NCBI GenBank assembly: GCA_016791265.1
Contig: JAEUMY010000008.1
Span: 1 to 64,000 of the forward strand
Direction: 5' to 3'
DNA: 64,000 nt
DNA from: Betaproteobacteria bacterium
Lineage (GTDB): Bacteria > Pseudomonadota > Gammaproteobacteria > Burkholderiales > Usitatibacteraceae
Under the pieces are notes generated by a model, which was given only the letters and a program-made list of their open reading frames with translations, had not been told where the DNA came from and did no database searches. The first letter of the stretch is position 1. Every line of letters begins with the position of its first letter. The translations under genes and the position numbers were made by a program. Below are positions 42,414 through 52,664 of this stretch, piece by piece.

Positions 42414-44819
42414 ATGAATCCAATTCCCGCGACCGAGCCGCTGATTCTGCCCCTCCTGCCATTGCGCGATGTGGTGGTCTTTCCGCACATGGTCATTCCG
42501 CTTTTCGTGGGGCGTCCCAAGTCCATCAAGGCGCTGGAAGCGGCGATGGAGGAGGGCAAGAACGTCATCCTGGTTGCGCAAAAATCCGCCGCCAAGGACG
42601 ATCCCGCGCCGGAGGACCTGCATGACACGGGCAGCACGGCGAGCATTCTGCAGATGTTGAAGCTGCCAGACGGCACGGTGAAAGTGCTGGTCGAAGGCAT
42701 CCAGCGCGCCCGCATTCTGCATGTCCTGTCGGTCAAGGAGAATTACGAGGCGCATATCGATCTGGTCGCGCCTGAAGATGCGGAAAACACCGAGATCGAA
42801 GCCATGCGCCGCAGTCTCTTCACCCAGTTTGACCAGTACGTCAAACTGAACAAGAAGATTCCGCCCGAAGTGCTGACCTCCCTGGCTGGAATAGAGGACG
42901 CGGGACGCCTGTCGGACACCATCGCCGCCCACTTGCCGCTCAAATTGGAACAAAAGCAGCAGATTCTGGAAAACGTCAGCGTGCAGGGACGACTTGAGCA
43001 GCTGCTGGGACTCCTGGAAACGGAGATTGACATCCTCCAAGTGGAAAAGCGCATTCGTGGCCGTGTGAAGCGGCAGATGGAGAAGAGTCAGCGCGAGTAC
43101 TACCTCAACGAGCAGGTCAAGGCCATCCAGAAGGAACTGGGCGAGTCCGAGGACGGCGCCGATATCGACGAGCTGGACAAGAAAATTAAGGCCGCGCATC
43201 TGACCAAGGAAGCCAAGGCGAAGGTCGAGGCGGAGATGAAGAAGCTCCGCCTGATGTCGCCCATGTCGGCGGAAGCGACTGTGGTGCGCAATTTCATCGA
43301 CACCGTCATCAATCTGCCGTGGCGGAAGAAGACGAAGGTCTCAGCGGATCTCGTCAAGGCCGAAAAGATCCTCGACGCTGATCACTACGGTCTGGAGAAG
43401 GTCAAGGAGCGCATCGTCGAGTATCTCGCCGTGCAAAGCCGCGTCGACAAGTTGAAGGCGCCCATCCTGTGCTTGGTCGGTCCGCCTGGCGTGGGCAAGA
43501 CTTCGCTCGGTCAGTCCATCGCCAAGTCGACCAACCGCAAGTTCATCCGCATGGCGCTGGGCGGTGTGCGCGATGAGGCCGAAATACGCGGCCATCGCCG
43601 CACGTACATCGGCTCCATGCCCGGCAAGATTTTGCAGAACATGACCAAGGTGGGTGTGCGCAATCCGCTCTTCCTGTTGGACGAAGTCGACAAGATGGGC
43701 ATGGATTTCCGGGGCGATCCGGCGTCCGCGTTGCTCGAGGTGCTGGATCCCGAGCAGAACCACACCTTTGTGGATCACTACGTTGAAGTCGAATACGACC
43801 TGTCGGATGTGATGTTCGTCGCCACGGCGAATACCCTGAACATCCCGCCCGCGTTGCTGGATCGCATGGAGATCATCCGGTTGTCCGGCTATACCGAAGA
43901 CGAAAAGGTGCATATCGCTCGGCAGTATCTGCTGCCCAAGCAGATGAAGGCCAACGGCGTGAAAGAGGATGAGCTGGTGGTGGCGGAGAGCGCGCTCCGT
44001 GACATCACCCGCTACTACACCCGCGAGGCGGGCGTGCGCGGCATGGATCGCGAGATCTCCAAGATTTGCCGCAAGGTCGTCAAGTCGCTACTCACCAAGA
44101 AAAAGACGGGCAAGGTGACGGTGTCGGCGAAGAATCTGGACAAGTATCTGGGCGTGCGGAAGTACTCCTACGGGATCGCTGAGAAAGTGAACCAGATCGG
44201 CCAGGTCACGGGCCTTGCCTGGACCGAGGTGGGTGGTGAGCTGTTGACCGTCGAAGCCGCGCGCTTGGCCGGCAAGGGCAAAGTGGAAACCACAGGCAAG
44301 CTGGGCGAGGTGATGCAGGAATCCATCAAGGCTGCGCTATCGGTCGTGCGAAGCCGTTCCCGCATTCTCGGGATCGCGGAGAATTTCCACGAAACGAGTG
44401 ATCTGCACATTCACCTCCCCGAGGGCGCCACGCCGAAAGATGGCCCCAGCGCCGGTATCGCGATCACCACGGCGCTGGTGTCGGTGTTGACGAGTATTCC
44501 AGTTCGCGCCGACGTGGCCATGACCGGCGAAATCACCTTGCGCGGCGAGGTGTTGCCCATCGGTGGCTTGAAAGAAAAGCTTCTCGCGGCGCACCGTGGC
44601 GGCATCAAGATCGTGCTGATTCCCCACGAGAACGTGAAGGACCTCACGGAGATTCCGGACGACGTGAAGAACGCGTTGGAGATTCATCCCGTGCGCTGGA
44701 TTGACCAGGTGCTCGACATGGCGCTTGAGCGAAAGCCTGTTCCGCTGCCCGAAAAGGAGGAGGTTGCGCAGGTCGCTGCCAAGCCCGTCGACGCGGCGTC
44801 GGCCGTCATCAAGCACTAG
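42414..44819 (+). CDS. lon: ATP-dependent protease La
   Basis: 801 residues. Lon N-domain ([23 protein letters not shown]), AAA+ domain with Walker [10 protein letters not shown] near 356-363 and [18 protein letters not shown], and the protease domain with the Ser679-Lys722 dyad ([15 protein letters not shown]), the same numbering as E. coli Lon. It degrades misfolded and regulatory proteins. No palindrome copy is present in tig, clpP, clpX or lon. Confidence 0.98.
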   Translation: MNPIPATEPLILPLLPLRDVVVFPHMVIPLFVGRPKSIKALEAAMEEGKNVILVAQKSAAKDDPAPEDLHDTGSTASILQMLKLPDGTVKVLVEGIQRARILHVLSVKENYEAHIDLVAPEDAENTEIEAMRRSLFTQFDQYVKLNKKIPPEVLTSLAGIEDAGRLSDTIAAHLPLKLEQKQQILENVSVQGRLEQLLGLLETEIDILQVEKRIRGRVKRQMEKSQREYYLNEQVKAIQKELGESEDGADIDELDKKIKAAHLTKEAKAKVEAEMKKLRLMSPMSAEATVVRNFIDTVINLPWRKKTKVSADLVKAEKILDADHYGLEKVKERIVEYLAVQSRVDKLKAPILCLVGPPGVGKTSLGQSIAKSTNRKFIRMALGGVRDEAEIRGHRRTYIGSMPGKILQNMTKVGVRNPLFLLDEVDKMGMDFRGDPASALLEVLDPEQNHTFVDHYVEVEYDLSDVMFVATANTLNIPPALLDRMEIIRLSGYTEDEKVHIARQYLLPKQMKANGVKEDELVVAESALRDITRYYTREAGVRGMDREISKICRKVVKSLLTKKKTGKVTVSAKNLDKYLGVRKYSYGIAEKVNQIGQVTGLAWTEVGGELLTVEAARLAGKGKVETTGKLGEVMQESIKAALSVVRSRSRILGIAENFHETSDLHIHLPEGATPKDGPSAGIAITTALVSVLTSIPVRADVAMTGEITLRGEVLPIGGLKEKLLAAHRGGIKIVLIPHENVKDLTEIPDDVKNALEIHPVRWIDQVLDMALERKPVPLPEKEEVAQVAAKPVDAASAVIKH

Positions 44820-44827
44820 GCGGCCCC

Positions 44828-45100
44828 ATGAACAAGATGGACATCATCGAGTCGGTGGCCAAGTCCGCCGACATTTCCAAGATGTCGGCCGGACGTGCGG
44901 TGGATGCGGCGTTGGAGGCCATCGTCGCCGCATTGAAGGCCGGCGACAGCGTGACGCTCGCCGGATTCGGAACGTTTCTGCCGGTGCAGCGCGCCGCCCG
45001 CATGGGGCGCAATCCGCGCACGGGGGAATCGATCCCCATCGAGCCGAGCAAGGTTCCACGCTTCAGGGCTGGCAAAGCGCTCAAGGATGCATTAAACTAG
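44828..45100 (+). CDS. hupB: DNA-binding protein HU-beta
   Basis: 90 residues, a nucleoid-associated protein that bends DNA as a dimer. Typical HU pattern: [27 protein letters not shown], the arm region [15 protein letters not shown] and the C-terminal [15 protein letters not shown]. It lies eight bases after lon, in the usual betaproteobacterial order, with no strong ribosome-binding site visible. Confidence 0.98.
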   Translation: MNKMDIIESVAKSADISKMSAGRAVDAALEAIVAALKAGDSVTLAGFGTFLPVQRAARMGRNPRTGESIPIEPSKVPRFRAGKALKDALN

Positions 45101-45154
45101 CGCGCTTTCCGGGTGCCGAAGTAGTCGGATTTGTTTCGGAACGCGGCAGCGCCG

Positions 45155-45230
45155 GGGTGCTTAGCTCAGCTGGTAGAGCGTCGCCCTTACAAGGCGAATG
45201 TCGGCGGTTCGATCCCGTCAGCACCCACCA
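45155..45230 (+). tRNA. tRNA-Val (anticodon UAC)
   Basis: Acceptor GGGTGCT/AGCACCC with encoded ACCA. The D-arm is TAGCTCAGCTGGTAGAGC, the anticodon loop CTTACAA and the T-arm GGTTCGATCC. 76 bases. Confidence 0.97.
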
Positions 45231-45243
45231 GTTTCAAGAGTGT

Positions 45244-45320
45244 GGAGTGGTAGTTCAGTTGGTTAGAATACCGGCCTGTCACGCCGGGGGTCGCGGGTTC
45301 GAGTCCCGTCCACTCCGCCA
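45244..45320 (+). tRNA. tRNA-Asp (anticodon GUC)
   Basis: Acceptor GGAGTGG/CCACTCC with encoded GCCA. The D-arm is TAGTTCAGTTGGTTAGAAT, the anticodon loop CTGTCAC and the T-arm GGTTCGAGTCC. It lies 13 bases after tRNA-Val, so the two are probably one transcript. Confidence 0.97.
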
Positions 45321-45332
45321 ACCGATTCAGTA

Positions 45333-45357
45333 GGGCGAACCTTGTTCGCCCTTTTTT
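45333..45357 (+). terminator. Terminator of the tRNA unit
   Basis: GGGCGAAC/GTTCGCCC with loop CTT, then six T. Confidence 0.92.
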
Positions 45358-45407
45358 GTTTGCACCGTAGTTTGCTCGATGCCGGTTATCCGCCGGAGAA
45401 GGACGCC

Positions 45408-47315
45408 ATGTCTTCCAGTCTTGTCTTTTCATTTGCGCGGTCGAAGATCGTTCAGGTCATTTTCTTCAGCGTTCTGGTGGTTTCTTTCGCGTTCGTGGGC
45501 ATAGAGGCCTACTTCACCACTCCGGCAGGCCAAGACACGGTCGCGGAAGTGGGCAGTCAGCGCATCACCACGGCCGAGTTTGATCAGGCTCTGCGCCAGC
45601 AGCAGGACCGCATTCGCGGCATGCTGGGGCCGAACTTCGATTCACGCATGTTCGAATCGAAGGAAGCGCGCATGCAGATCGTCGATGATCTGGTTAATCA
45701 GAAGCTGATCGTGGTCGCGGCCGAGCGAGCGGGTGCGAGCGTGAGTGACGTGGCGCTCGCCGAGCAGATCGCCAAGATGCCCGACTTCCACGAGGGCGGA
45801 AAATTCTCGGCGGACAAGTACGCGAGCATTCTCAAGGCCAACGGACGGCCCCCAAAGGTTTTCGAGGCGGCGATGCGCAAGGACATGGAGCGCACACTCT
45901 TCGTCGAGTCGGTCACCCGCACTGGTTTCGCCAGCGGCGTGTCGGCGGAGCTGTTCGTGAAGGCCATGGACCAGTCGCGCGAAGTCTCTCTGGTGACAAT
46001 TCCGGCTGACCCGTATCTGACCGAAGCCAAGATCAGCGCCGAGCGGGTCAAGGCCTACTATGACCAGAACAAGGCCGAGTTCACCGTGCCCGAGCAAGTC
46101 CGCGCCGAGTATGTCGAGCTGTCGCTGGACGCGCTGGCCGGCGCGGAGGCGATCGCGCCTGAGGACGTGAAGAAGGCCTACGACAGCGGCTATGCCGCCA
46201 AGCACGAGGAGAAGCTTGCCGCCCGCAAGAAGGCGGAAGAAGTGCTTTCCAAGGCGCGCAAGGAGCCCAAGCGATTCGCCGACCTTGCACGCGAATATTC
46301 GCAAGACCCGGGCTCGGCCCAATCTGGCGGCAGCCTGGGTGCGTTCGGCAAGGGCGCGATGGTCAAGCCGTTCGAGGACGCCGTCTTCAACAAGCTGAAA
46401 GTCGACCAGATCAGTGATCTCGTCGAGACCGATTTCGGCTTTCACATCATCAAGCTCACTGGCATCAAACCAAAGAAAGACGGCGTGGAGGAGCAGCGCG
46501 AAGCCAGTCACATTCTCATCAGCGCGCCCAAGGAAGGGAAGTCATTCGAGCAGGCGAAGGCCGAGATCGAGCGCAACCTGCGCCGCGATCGCGCTGGCAA
46601 GAAGTTCGCCGAAGTGGCCCAGGTGTTCAGTGATCGGGTGTTCGAGCAGTCCGGATCGCTGAAGCCCGTGGCCGACGAGTTGAAGCTCGCCATTCGCGCC
46701 ACGCCCTGGATGGGCAAGGGCATGGGCTTCCCACCGTTCAACAACCCAAAGTTGTCGCAGGCCCTGTTCTCCGATGAAGTGCTGAAGAACAAGCGCAACA
46801 CCGAGGCCGTCGAGATCGCGCCCAACGTGCTGGTCGCCGCCCGCGCCGTCGAAGTCAAGCCGGCGGAGATTCGACCGCTCGCATCGGTCGAGGCCGACAT
46901 TCAGCGCAAGCTCCAGCGCGAGGAGGCGGGCAAGCTGGCTCAAGCAGAGGGTGAGAAGAAGCTGAAGGCGCTCAAAGAAGGCGTCGAGGCGACAGTCACC
47001 TGGCCCGCGCCGCTGGCGGTCAGTCGCCAGAAGAGTGGTGCCTTGAATCCGCAGGTCCTGGATCAGGTTCTGAAGGCGAGTGTGGCGAAGCTGCCGGCGT
47101 ATCTCGGCGTGAAGGACGGTCAGGGTGGCTACACGCTCGTGCGCATCAGCAAGATCATCGACCCGCCCGCGCCGGACGCGGCAACGTTGACCTCGCTTCG
47201 TCAGCGAACAGAGCAGGCGCTTTTGCAGGAGGAGCTGGCCGCGCTCCTCGCGCATGCCCGCAAGGAAACGGGCGTGAAAGTTCGTGCGAGCGCCGTCGAG
47301 TTCAAGCCACAGTGA
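45408..47315 (+). CDS. ppiD: Periplasmic folding chaperone/PPIase PpiD
   Basis: 635 residues from [16 protein letters not shown], with GGAGAAGGA upstream. One N-terminal membrane span (about 14-35) anchors the periplasmic SurA-like chaperone region. A parvulin domain follows at about 275-375 ([46 protein letters not shown]), then a second degenerate SurA/parvulin-like region. It helps outer-membrane protein folding at the translocon. The palindrome sits exactly on the Glu-Tyr-Ser of the parvulin motif, residues that are natural there. Usual synteny with hupB and fabI. Confidence 0.95.
   Translation: MSSSLVFSFARSKIVQVIFFSVLVVSFAFVGIEAYFTTPAGQDTVAEVGSQRITTAEFDQALRQQQDRIRGMLGPNFDSRMFESKEARMQIVDDLVNQKLIVVAAERAGASVSDVALAEQIAKMPDFHEGGKFSADKYASILKANGRPPKVFEAAMRKDMERTLFVESVTRTGFASGVSAELFVKAMDQSREVSLVTIPADPYLTEAKISAERVKAYYDQNKAEFTVPEQVRAEYVELSLDALAGAEAIAPEDVKKAYDSGYAAKHEEKLAARKKAEEVLSKARKEPKRFADLAREYSQDPGSAQSGGSLGAFGKGAMVKPFEDAVFNKLKVDQISDLVETDFGFHIIKLTGIKPKKDGVEEQREASHILISAPKEGKSFEQAKAEIERNLRRDRAGKKFAEVAQVFSDRVFEQSGSLKPVADELKLAIRATPWMGKGMGFPPFNNPKLSQALFSDEVLKNKRNTEAVEIAPNVLVAARAVEVKPAEIRPLASVEADIQRKLQREEAGKLAQAEGEKKLKALKEGVEATVTWPAPLAVSRQKSGALNPQVLDQVLKASVAKLPAYLGVKDGQGGYTLVRISKIIDPPAPDAATLTSLRQRTEQALLQEELAALLAHARKETGVKVRASAVEFKPQ
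46291..46302. repeat. GCGAATATTCGC palindrome copy
   Basis: Exact copy in ppiD, read as Glu-Tyr-Ser of the conserved parvulin motif; it is the first copy after an 8-kb gap. Confidence 0.95.
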
Positions 47316-47351
47316 CGCTTTTCAACCGTTGCCGGTCGGTTCATGCATGAA

Positions 47352-47386
47352 ACACACGGGGCGCCTTGGCGCCCCGTGTGTTTTTT
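47352..47386. terminator. Strong bidirectional terminator
   Basis: Arms ACACACGGGGCGCC and GGCGCCCCGTGTGT (14 bp perfect) with a tight centre, then a T-run; it lies between convergent ppiD and fabI. Confidence 0.93.
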
Positions 47387-47410
47387 CGCAAGACCGGTGA
47401 CAACGCGGCC

Positions 47411-48196
47411 TCAATCTTCCATTCCAGCGGCGACTGTGCTGAAGCCACAATCGACGTAGGTGATCTCGGCGGTGACCGCGCTCGCGAGGTCGGAAAGCAA
47501 AAATGCCGCGACGTTGCCAACTTCTTCGGTGGTCACATTGCGGCGCAACGGTGCGTGCTTTTCGACGTGATGCAGAATCTTGCCAAAACCACCGATGCCA
47601 GCGGCGGCCAAGGTCTTGATCGGGCCGGCCGAGATGCCGTTGACGCGAATACCCCGGGGGCCGAGGCTGGTGGCGAGGTAGCGAACACACGCCTCAAGGC
47701 TCGCCTTGGCGAGCCCCATCGTGTTGTAGTTCGGGACGGCCCGCGCGGCACCCAGGTACGAGAGCGTGAGCAACGCCCCGTTGCGGCCTTCCATCATGGG
47801 CATCGCCGCGCGCGCCAGCGCCGCGAAGCTGTAGCTGGAAATGTCGTGCGCGATGCGGAAGTTCTCACGCGTGACGCCTTCGAGAAAGTCGCCAGCGATG
47901 GCCTCGCGCGGGGCGAAGCCGATCGAATGCACCAGACCGTCGAGACCGTCCCAGTGCTTGCGCAGAGACTCGAACGTTGCGGCGATGCTCTCATCGCTCG
48001 CGACATCGCAGGGCAGAATGATGCTGCTGTCGAACTCCGGCGCGAGCTTTTCGACCCGCTCGCGCACACCTTCGCCTTGATAGGTGAAGGCCAATTCCGC
48101 GCCTTCTCGGCGCGCCGCCTTGGCGATGCCGTGGGCGATGGATCGATTCGAGAGCAAACCGGTGATGAGGATTTTCTTGTTGGCGAGAAAGCCCAT
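47411..48196 (-). CDS. fabI: Enoyl-[ACP] reductase (NADH)
   Basis: 261 residues from [13 protein letters not shown]. Last reduction step of fatty-acid elongation. FabI hallmarks: [25 protein letters not shown], the Tyr147 and Tyr157...Lys164 set ([24 protein letters not shown]) and [11 protein letters not shown]. Positions match E. coli FabI within one residue. It is the classical target of triclosan and isoniazid-like inhibitors. An upstream in-frame extension of 62 codons is not family-like and is rejected. Confidence 0.97.
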   Translation of the reverse strand: MGFLANKKILITGLLSNRSIAHGIAKAARREGAELAFTYQGEGVRERVEKLAPEFDSSIILPCDVASDESIAATFESLRKHWDGLDGLVHSIGFAPREAIAGDFLEGVTRENFRIAHDISSYSFAALARAAMPMMEGRNGALLTLSYLGAARAVPNYNTMGLAKASLEACVRYLATSLGPRGIRVNGISAGPIKTLAAAGIGGFGKILHHVEKHAPLRRNVTTEEVGNVAAFLLSDLASAVTAEITYVDCGFSTVAAGMED

Positions 48197-48363
48197 GATG
48201 GCGTCCTGATGGTCAGCGCAGCGTGCGCGGGCGGGGCAAAGGCGAGGGTGGGTCGACGAGTCGGTAGAATGCGTTGACTTGCATCGGCTTTGCAGCGTTT
48301 TTTCGCCTTGAAGTTTACCGCAGCAGTCGGGAAGCCGGCTCCTCGGCCCTGATTGACTCCCTG

Positions 48364-49521
48364 ATGCTCCCCGACCGTCCACCCATCTTTCACCTCAATT
48401 CATCGCCCACGCTGGGGGGCGCGGAGGTCTACACCGGTTTTCTCGCACACGCGCTGCAGGAAGGCGGTTGGCGAAACGTCATCGTGACCGGCCGCAACGC
48501 GTCCTGGTGGCGTGACATTCAGCACGGGGACATCGAGCTTCGCGAGCACGACTTCCGGGTGCGGGACGACATTGCGGGCATTCCGGACGATGCCTTGATC
48601 TGTGTTCATGCGCCTTTGCCGAAGGGCTTGCTGGATCGACTGGCGGCGCGACACCGTGTCCTCGGGCTCGGCCACCAGGCCGTCTATTCCTCCTCCATTC
48701 CCTACTACTACCGTGCCGCGCATCGCTTGCTGCCCGTGTCGGCGCATGTCGCCGCCACACTGCGAGCCGCGGGCTTTTCAACTGTTCACGAGACGCCGCT
48801 TCTGGGGGTCGCGGAACTCGGCCGGCGCGATACAGGCGCAGGCATTCGCCAAGGTGCGATGGTCGAGTGGGATCAGCGCAAGACGCGTGACCGGCTGTTG
48901 GCGTGGGGCGAGCCGTTCATCGAGTGGATGATGCCCAGGCGAATATTCGCAAAGCGGCTGGGCCTCACCCTGGGCGTGGTGTCGCGGCTTGCGCCGTTGA
49001 AGCAGTTTCCCGCGTTGTTCACCGCGCTCATGCCGGCGCTGCTCCGGCAGCCCGATGTGAATCTAGAAGTGTTTGGCAGCGCCATCGGCTACCGCGCATA
49101 TCGCGAGCTGCGGCGTGTGCTGGCCCCGTTGGGTCAGCGTGCGCGCTTCTGGGGATTTCAATCGAACGTGGGCGCGGTCTATGCCGAACTGGACTACCTC
49201 CTCACCGGCCTGCCGGAGCGCGAAGCCTTGGGCTTGAACGTGATCGAAGCGCAACAGTGCGGCACGCCGGTGCTGGCGCCTGCGGCCCCGCCCTTCACCG
49301 AAACCATGATCGATGGCGTGACCGGTTATCTCTACGCCGATCCGCGCGAGGACCGGGGGGCCGGATTCCAGTCCGCCCTGGAACGGGCGCGCGCCATGCG
49401 TCCCGACCCGCGGTTTGCCACGGAGCACTTGCAGCGCTTCTCCTTCGCCGCGTTTCGAGCGCGCGCGGACGCGGTTTTCGCCGCAGAGGCCGTTCAGGTT
49501 GCGAGTTCCGGCCATGCTTGA
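48364..49521 (+). CDS. Glycosyltransferase, GT4-like
   Basis: 385 residues from [15 protein letters not shown] (an ATG-like frame extends further upstream). N-terminal acceptor half begins with [16 protein letters not shown]; the donor half has [14 protein letters not shown] and the C-terminal [22 protein letters not shown] with the E-x7-E type pattern of retaining GT4 enzymes. It probably builds a surface polysaccharide or lipopolysaccharide with the ligase/polymerase gene that it overlaps by 8 bases. A palindrome copy encodes Arg-Ile-Phe before the donor domain. Confidence 0.88.
   Translation: MLPDRPPIFHLNSSPTLGGAEVYTGFLAHALQEGGWRNVIVTGRNASWWRDIQHGDIELREHDFRVRDDIAGIPDDALICVHAPLPKGLLDRLAARHRVLGLGHQAVYSSSIPYYYRAAHRLLPVSAHVAATLRAAGFSTVHETPLLGVAELGRRDTGAGIRQGAMVEWDQRKTRDRLLAWGEPFIEWMMPRRIFAKRLGLTLGVVSRLAPLKQFPALFTALMPALLRQPDVNLEVFGSAIGYRAYRELRRVLAPLGQRARFWGFQSNVGAVYAELDYLLTGLPEREALGLNVIEAQQCGTPVLAPAAPPFTETMIDGVTGYLYADPREDRGAGFQSALERARAMRPDPRFATEHLQRFSFAAFRARADAVFAAEAVQVASSGHA
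48939..48950. repeat. GCGAATATTCGC palindrome copy
   Basis: Exact copy in the glycosyltransferase gene, read as Arg-Ile-Phe. Confidence 0.95.
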
Positions 49522-50734
49522 GCCGATTTTCAACGGCACACGTGCCCGCAACATCGAGCTCGCGTTCCTGCTCGCGCTCGCGTTTTTCTTTCCTCTCTAC
49601 GAGGCGCCCAAAAACATTCTGGGCGTTCTCTTCTTCACCACCTGGACATTCAATCGATTTCAGACCGGACGCTGGGGCGGGCCATGGACGCGGTGGGACG
49701 CCATCATTGCCGCGTGCATTGCGCTGGCGGTTGTGGGCACGCCATTCGCCGGCATCAAGGGCGGCGAGTGGGTCGGGCTCCGCGATGTCGTGCGCACGCT
49801 GCTCTTTCTCTGGTGTCTGGGACGCGCCGGCTATTCGCGCGCGCAGTGGCTCGTCGTGTTCGCAATGGTCGTCGCAGGCGCCGTATCGGCGACGCTGATT
49901 GGCGCATGGCAATTTACCGGCTCTACCAGAGAAGGGTTGGAGCTGCATTCAATCGGCCACTCGAATCACACGGCCACCTACCTCTGCACGGTCATGGGCA
50001 TCGCGCTTGCGCTGCTGGTCGGACGCTGGTCCGAGTTTGGCTCCACGGCGAGGCTTGCGCTCACCACCGTGATCCTGTTTCTTGGCGTCGCTGTCGTCGC
50101 AACCGGCAGCCGGGTCGCGGTGTTGTGCCTGCCACTGATCGCGATTGTCGCGGTGGCGCCGCTTCTCAGACGCTCCTGGAAACCCCTGCTCGCCGTATTG
50201 GGCGTGCTCGCCCTCACCACGACGTTGTTGGTCGCGGCTGATCCTTGGGTCCTTCGCAAGCACACGCGGAATGTGGATAACCACAATGTGCTGGCATACC
50301 GCGATCTTCTCTGGGAGCGGGCTGCCACGGCCTGGCGCGCGCATCCCGTGTTCGGCATCGGCATGGACAATTTCTCCCGCGTCACCACCGTGCGTTACCA
50401 GGAATGGACGGCGGCGCAAGGGCGGACATGGGATGCGGCGCGTGACTTCGCCGGCGCGCACGCGCACAGCCTGTATTTCGACACGCTGGCGGAGCGGGGC
50501 GTCGTGGGGGTCGTCGCGATGCTGCTGCTGTTCTCGGCGTGGGCGGGGTCGCTGCTGCGCGGGTTTGCCCAGGCCGCTGACGGCCACGCGCGGGTGGCGT
50601 GGATCAGCGCGACGCTAGCGCTGGTGTCAACGCTTTTCATCGGGTTGGTCAACAGCACTTTTCACAACGAACAAGCCGCCGTGGCGGTCCTTTGCCTGGC
50701 TGCGTGGCTTGCCCGCAAGCGGCCGGCTAGCTGA
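49514..50734 (+). CDS. O-antigen ligase/polymerase (Wzy/WaaL-like) membrane protein
   Basis: 406 residues with about ten hydrophobic segments. The large periplasmic loop carries the family pattern RDLLWERAATAWRAHPVFGIGMDNF and GAHAHSLYFDTLAERGVVG (PF04932 type). Such proteins join O-antigen or other glycans to lipid A core, or polymerise repeats; which of the two cannot be told. The start overlaps the glycosyltransferase stop. Confidence 0.87.
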   Translation: MLEPIFNGTRARNIELAFLLALAFFFPLYEAPKNILGVLFFTTWTFNRFQTGRWGGPWTRWDAIIAACIALAVVGTPFAGIKGGEWVGLRDVVRTLLFLWCLGRAGYSRAQWLVVFAMVVAGAVSATLIGAWQFTGSTREGLELHSIGHSNHTATYLCTVMGIALALLVGRWSEFGSTARLALTTVILFLGVAVVATGSRVAVLCLPLIAIVAVAPLLRRSWKPLLAVLGVLALTTTLLVAADPWVLRKHTRNVDNHNVLAYRDLLWERAATAWRAHPVFGIGMDNFSRVTTVRYQEWTAAQGRTWDAARDFAGAHAHSLYFDTLAERGVVGVVAMLLLFSAWAGSLLRGFAQAADGHARVAWISATLALVSTLFIGLVNSTFHNEQAAVAVLCLAAWLARKRPAS

Positions 50735-50790
50735 CCGCGCGCGGGTCGCGGGCGCCACGATTTGCCACCAAGGGAGGCGACGTCTTGAGG

Positions 50791-50796
50791 TATAGT
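50791..50796 (+). promoter_or_regulatory. Candidate -10 box before the first binding-protein gene
   Basis: TATAGT, 30 bases upstream of the start codon. No good -35 at 16-18 bases, so tentative. Confidence 0.35.
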
Positions 50797-50810
50797 ACGC
50801 GCGCTCTTTC

Positions 50811-50826
50811 TCAGGAGATTTCCTGA
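50811..50826 (+). promoter_or_regulatory. Hairpin over the ribosome-binding site
   Basis: TCAGGA-GATT-TCCTGA folds the AGGAG ribosome-binding site against bases running into the start codon. It may lower translation of the first binding protein; inference only. Confidence 0.35.
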
Positions 50827-52664
50827 TGTTTTTCAGACTGTTGAAGCGGGTTTTCGACGCAACCTCCCGACGCGTGACTACGCTCTCGATCATTGTCGGT
50901 GCGATGTGCATCGCCGCGATGCCCAGTGCGCGTGCGGCGGACCCGAACAAGGTCGTGCGCTATGCCTTTCGCATCGCGGAGACCTCGTTCGACCCCGCCA
51001 CCATCTCGGACCTTTATTCGAGCTATGTCGTCGCGGCGATCTTCGATCCGCTCGTGACCTATGACTATCTGGCCAGGCCGTACAAATTGAAGCCGAATGT
51101 GCTGGTCGACATGCCCACCGTGTCGGAAGATGGGACCGTCTTCACGTTCCGCATCAAGCCCGGAATCTACTTCACCGACGATCCCGCGTTCAACGGCAAG
51201 AAGCGCGAGCTGGTTGCCGCCGATTTCGTCTACGGCATCAAGCGCCATTTCGACCCACGCTGGCGATCGAATGTGCTGTATCTGGTCGATCACATCGAGG
51301 GCATGGACAAGGTTGTCGCCAAGTGGCGGGAGACCAAGGTCTTCGACTACGACATGCCCGTGCGCGGATTCGAGACGCCGGACAAGCACACCTTGATCAT
51401 CCGCCTGAAGCGACCCGACTTCCTGTTCCTCTACCGCATGACGGACTCTCGCTTTGGCGGCGTCGCGCGCGAAGTCGTGGAGAAGTACGGCGACAGCACC
51501 GGCGATCATCCGGTCGGCACCGGTCCCTACCGGCTCGCGTTCTGGCGCAAGTCCTCGCGCATCGTGCTGGAGGCCAATCCGGGCTATCGCGACGAAGTGT
51601 GGGAATCCGAGCCGCCGGCCAATGACGAATATTCGCAGGCGATTGCGAAGCGCCTCTCCGGCAAGAAGATTCCCATGGTTGGGCGCATCGAAATCTCCAT
51701 CATCGAAGAGCCGCAGCCGCGTTGGCTCGCGTTCCTGAACGAGGAGCACGATGTCATCGACGAAGTGCCCTTCGAGTTCTCCACCCGCGCCGCACCTGGC
51801 GGCAAGCTCGCGGCCGACCTGGCCGCGCGCGGCATGAAGCTGGATCGCGTGACGCGCATCTCGCTTCAGTACACATACTTCGGCATGGAGAACAAGGTTG
51901 TCGGCGGCTACACGCCGGATAAGGTGGCGCTCCGTCGTGCGATGACACTGGGCTATTACGCGGACGAAGAAATCAACATCGTTCGGAAGGGCCAGGCCAT
52001 CCGCGCCAACTCGCCCATCGCGCCCGGCGCCAACGGGTTCGATCCCGACTTTCGCTCCGAGACCGTGGAATACGATCCCGGCCGTGCCAAGGCGCTGCTC
52101 GACATGTACGGCTATGTCGACAAGGACGGCGACGGTTATCGCGAGAATCCGGACGGCTCGAAGCTGGTCATCACGCTGTCCTCCGCGCCGGACATGGAGC
52201 GACGCCAGCTCACCGAAGTCTGGATCAAGAGCATGAAAGTCATCGGCATCCGCATGGAGGCGAATTTCCAGAAGTGGCCGGACCTGCTCAAAGAGTCGCG
52301 CGCTGGCAAGCTGCAAATGTGGGGTGTGGGCTGGACCTCGACGCTGCCCGACGCCGATTCGTTCCTGCAGTTGCTGTATGGCCCGAATAGCGGCCAATCC
52401 AACCACTCGCGTTTCAATCTGCCCGCCTACAACAAGATGTACGAGGCGACGCAGCGCATTCCCAATTCACCCGAACGGAACGCCATCTTTCGCGAGATGA
52501 ACCGCACCTTCATGGCCTACTCGCCCTGGACCTTGTCCGCATACCCCATTTGGAACAACCTCACCCAGCCTTGGGTGATCGGCTATCGCATGAACCCGGT
52601 CATGAACTCGGTGTGGAAGTTCGTCGACGTCGACCTGGAAGAGCAGAAGCGGAGGAAGAAATGA
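50826..52664 (+). CDS. Peptide-type ABC transporter substrate-binding protein 1
   Basis: 612 residues, family 5 solute-binding protein (SBP_bac_5). Signal peptide ends near ARAADP. Conserved stretches: AETSFDPATISDLYSS, FDPLVTYDYLARP, VGTGPYRLAFW, ALLDMYGYVDKDGDGYRENPDG. The last holds a D-x-D-G-D-G loop like a calcium-binding EF-hand or dockerin loop. It captures peptides or other oligomers for the importer downstream. AGGAG eight bases before the ATG. One-mismatch palindrome copy read as Glu-Tyr-Ser. The stop overlaps the next start (ATGA). Confidence 0.94.
   Translation: MFFRLLKRVFDATSRRVTTLSIIVGAMCIAAMPSARAADPNKVVRYAFRIAETSFDPATISDLYSSYVVAAIFDPLVTYDYLARPYKLKPNVLVDMPTVSEDGTVFTFRIKPGIYFTDDPAFNGKKRELVAADFVYGIKRHFDPRWRSNVLYLVDHIEGMDKVVAKWRETKVFDYDMPVRGFETPDKHTLIIRLKRPDFLFLYRMTDSRFGGVAREVVEKYGDSTGDHPVGTGPYRLAFWRKSSRIVLEANPGYRDEVWESEPPANDEYSQAIAKRLSGKKIPMVGRIEISIIEEPQPRWLAFLNEEHDVIDEVPFEFSTRAAPGGKLAADLAARGMKLDRVTRISLQYTYFGMENKVVGGYTPDKVALRRAMTLGYYADEEINIVRKGQAIRANSPIAPGANGFDPDFRSETVEYDPGRAKALLDMYGYVDKDGDGYRENPDGSKLVITLSSAPDMERRQLTEVWIKSMKVIGIRMEANFQKWPDLLKESRAGKLQMWGVGWTSTLPDADSFLQLLYGPNSGQSNHSRFNLPAYNKMYEATQRIPNSPERNAIFREMNRTFMAYSPWTLSAYPIWNNLTQPWVIGYRMNPVMNSVWKFVDVDLEEQKRRKK
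51625..51636. repeat. Iterated palindrome, one-mismatch copy
   Basis: Reads ACGAATATTCGC; in binding protein 1, read as Glu-Tyr-Ser. Confidence 0.6.
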
